From positions 12,778,501 to 12,842,500 of the forward strand of contig JAZBRI010000011.1 of assembly GCA_036874045.1 (NCBI GenBank): a stretch of DNA of 64,000 nucleotides, read 5' to 3'. Position 1 is the first letter of the stretch. Each line of letters starts with the position of its first letter. This DNA comes from Cymodocea nodosa. Lineage: Eukaryota > Streptophyta > Magnoliopsida > Alismatales > Cymodoceaceae. Positions 62,547-64,000 of the stretch are shown here, piece after piece. A program made the position numbers and the translations under genes. The notes beneath the pieces were generated by a model that worked only from the letters and a program-made list of their open reading frames with translations, was not told the origin of the DNA and made no database searches.

Positions 62547-64000
62547 TTAATCTTTATGCCTAAGTTCATCTACTTCCTTCTGGAGTTTTTCTAATTGCTG
62601 CTCTAATTGATTTATCCTCTCTACTGCTCCTGTAATTTCTCCAGAAGGTACAGCTAATTCTGCAGCTACAAAATTTTTGTATTCTTTCACTGAAATGGTT
62701 CTAGATTTGATCCTTTTTTATGTCCATTTAGTGAAATCAATACAATCCACCATCAGCAGTGGAATCAAATCTCCATAAAATAATTTCTTCTTCACTATTT
62801 TCAACTTGGAGATAAAAATTGCAGACCAATTTATTTGGATCTTATTTACAACTGCATACGTGGCCCATTTGACAATTGATTTAATTCTATGTCATGGCCC
62901 TGTCGTTGATAAACATTTTTAATCAGAATGTTAGCTACCATGTGTGCTTTACCATTTAAATGCTTCAATCTGTTTAATAATGGCACACCAGGATTGATAG
63001 TTAAACAATCCTTAATTTGCTACTCAGTCCATTCAACTGCAATTGTATCTTCCAAAATTTTTGTTCCTTCATTCTTTAAACCAAATATGTTGTGGAGAAG
63101 CTCTGGTGTTATCTGTACATCAGCTTCCTCTACGTTTGAAATTAATCCTCCTCCTCTTAAATTTGCATAGAAATAGGACACTAAATTCTCATATACTACA
63201 TGCCCTCTTTCTTGAGATATAAATTGCAGTAGACCTTGGAATTCAAATAGATCTTTGATTTCTTGCATTCCATCCCAATTTACTGGTCTACTGTAAATAA
63301 TATCGTAACCCCTTATTTCTTGGTATTTGGTATAAGCTTCCTGACTACAAAAATGTACTTCATTCAAAATTGTTGTTTCAGTCGAGTCAAGAAGGTGACT
63401 TTGTTGCTCCAAAGGGGTTTGCTCTTGCTCTTCCTCTAGCATAGGCTGCATTTGGACATTCTCTTCAGATTCCTGAATTTTTGCTTTTGCTTCTGTTTGT
63501 GGTGGTGAGCCGGCAGAACTCTCCACTCTGTCTTGAATTCTTTCCATAATTTGTTGAAGAGTTTCTTGCTCTTCAGTGGAATCTGTGAAATTATTTTTGT
63601 CCAAATGGCTTCTTTCAGCCTCTTCATTTTCTACTCTTTCTTCTTCCTCCTAACTACCAATTTGTTCTATTACTGTTCTTTCTAATTCTGTAACAGATTG
63701 GGATCGAGTCATGGGCAATTCAGTTTCTGCCCTAATTTCTGTTTCTTCTTGTACAGGCTGCAAACTAATTTCAGCCTGATTTTTTTCTTTTCTTTGCACC
63801 TCCTGCTCCTCCTCAGATTCAGATAGCAGGTTAATAAAAATCTGCTCCACAAGCCCTGTAAAAATTGGTACTTTGGATTTAATTTCTTCATATTCAAGCA
63901 CTTTTTCTTTTTCTTTCTTTTTTCTGATTAGTTGTGCCTGTTCTTCCTCTTCATCTTCTGAAATTAAATCTACAAAAATAGGCTCTACAGGCCTTCAAAC
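62547..64000 (-). pseudogene. 'putative plant transposon protein' ORF, broken, runs off the window
   Basis: The minus-strand frame enters from the right edge. It has a Glu/Gln-rich N-terminal half with repeated units PVEPIFVDLISEDEEEEQ (63960 down) and LVEQIFINLLSESEEEQE (63850 down). A TAG at 63650-63652 interrupts the frame, which continues without shift into 63604. The core reads YENLVSYFYANLRGGG, then VQITPELLHNIFGLKNEG. This is the 'LVREFYANL ... VxFSPExINxLLGL' pattern of the plant transposon protein/Athila-type ORF. A second TAG lies at 63020-63022. The frame then gives LLNRLKHLNGKAHMVANILI, shifts near 62870 into KWATYAVVNKIQINWSAIFI, meets a TAA near 62729, and ends in a coiled coil (VERINQLEQQLEKLQKEVDE) at 62547. 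Three stops and a shift make it a pseudogene. Confidence 0.75.

Noticed and set aside
1..64000. CRISPR arrays, bacterial operons, prophage or plasmid origins
   Set aside because: The introns, plant gene families and retroelements show this is plant nuclear DNA. The tandem repeats found lack the constant-repeat/unique-spacer pattern.

Overview
The window is nuclear DNA from a flowering plant. It has spliced genes with GT-AG introns, a nuclear tRNA-Asn, plant-specific protein families (ROH1/DUF793, AP2/ERF, companion of cellulose synthase, the PEP-associated MurE homologue, MED26c) and AT-rich intergenic DNA full of decayed Ty1/copia, Ty3/gypsy and LINE pieces. Several coding exons are very GC-rich against the AT-rich surroundings (ROH1-like, CC-like, MED26c exon 1, ERF), which hints at a non-grass monocot. 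That is an inference; the species cannot be read from the sequence.

Layout: 0.6-1.6 kb copia gag/protease remnant; 3.4-4.7 kb intact ROH1-like gene (+); 5.9-6.8 kb LINE and gypsy scraps; 8.5-10.4 kb seven-exon MED26c (-); 12.5-19.2 kb five-exon MurE-like gene (+), with a LINE relic in its last intron and a 19-nt last coding exon; 21.67 kb tRNA-Asn(GUU); 22.1 kb telo-box region with an unidentified possible first exon; 24.0-24.7 kb gypsy gag/integrase relic carrying a 67-bp tandem array; 27.5-38.9 kb thirteen-exon RBM39/CC1-like splicing factor (-), with LINE relics in two introns; 40.3-41.6 kb two-exon AP2/ERF gene (-); 45.8-46.4 kb degenerate 60-bp satellite; 48.5-48.9 kb possible small unknown gene (-); 50.75-52.1 kb three-exon companion-of-cellulose-synthase-like gene (+); 52.6-53.0 kb 215-bp tandem duplication; 55.3-56.3 kb gypsy gag/protease relic (+); 56.4-64 kb a decayed minus-strand element region.

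The last 7.5 kb is the most unusual part. A broken 'putative plant transposon protein' ORF (62.5-64 kb) is followed on the same strand by a broken F-box/F-box-associated gene (60.2-61.6 kb). The F-box gene is split by a ~582-bp retroposon with an exact 14-bp target-site duplication. That retroposon is crowded with CGGT...ACCG palindromes. Three further clusters of a different palindrome (TTGAGTTA...TAACTCAA) lie on either side.

The intact genes are independent housekeeping or regulatory loci, not a pathway: Mediator, plastid transcription (MurE/PAP11), pre-mRNA splicing, exocyst-linked ROH1, cellulose synthesis under stress and an ERF regulator. I built the exon models by hand from reading frames and splice consensus. 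All six multi-exon models close in phase and end in a stop codon.
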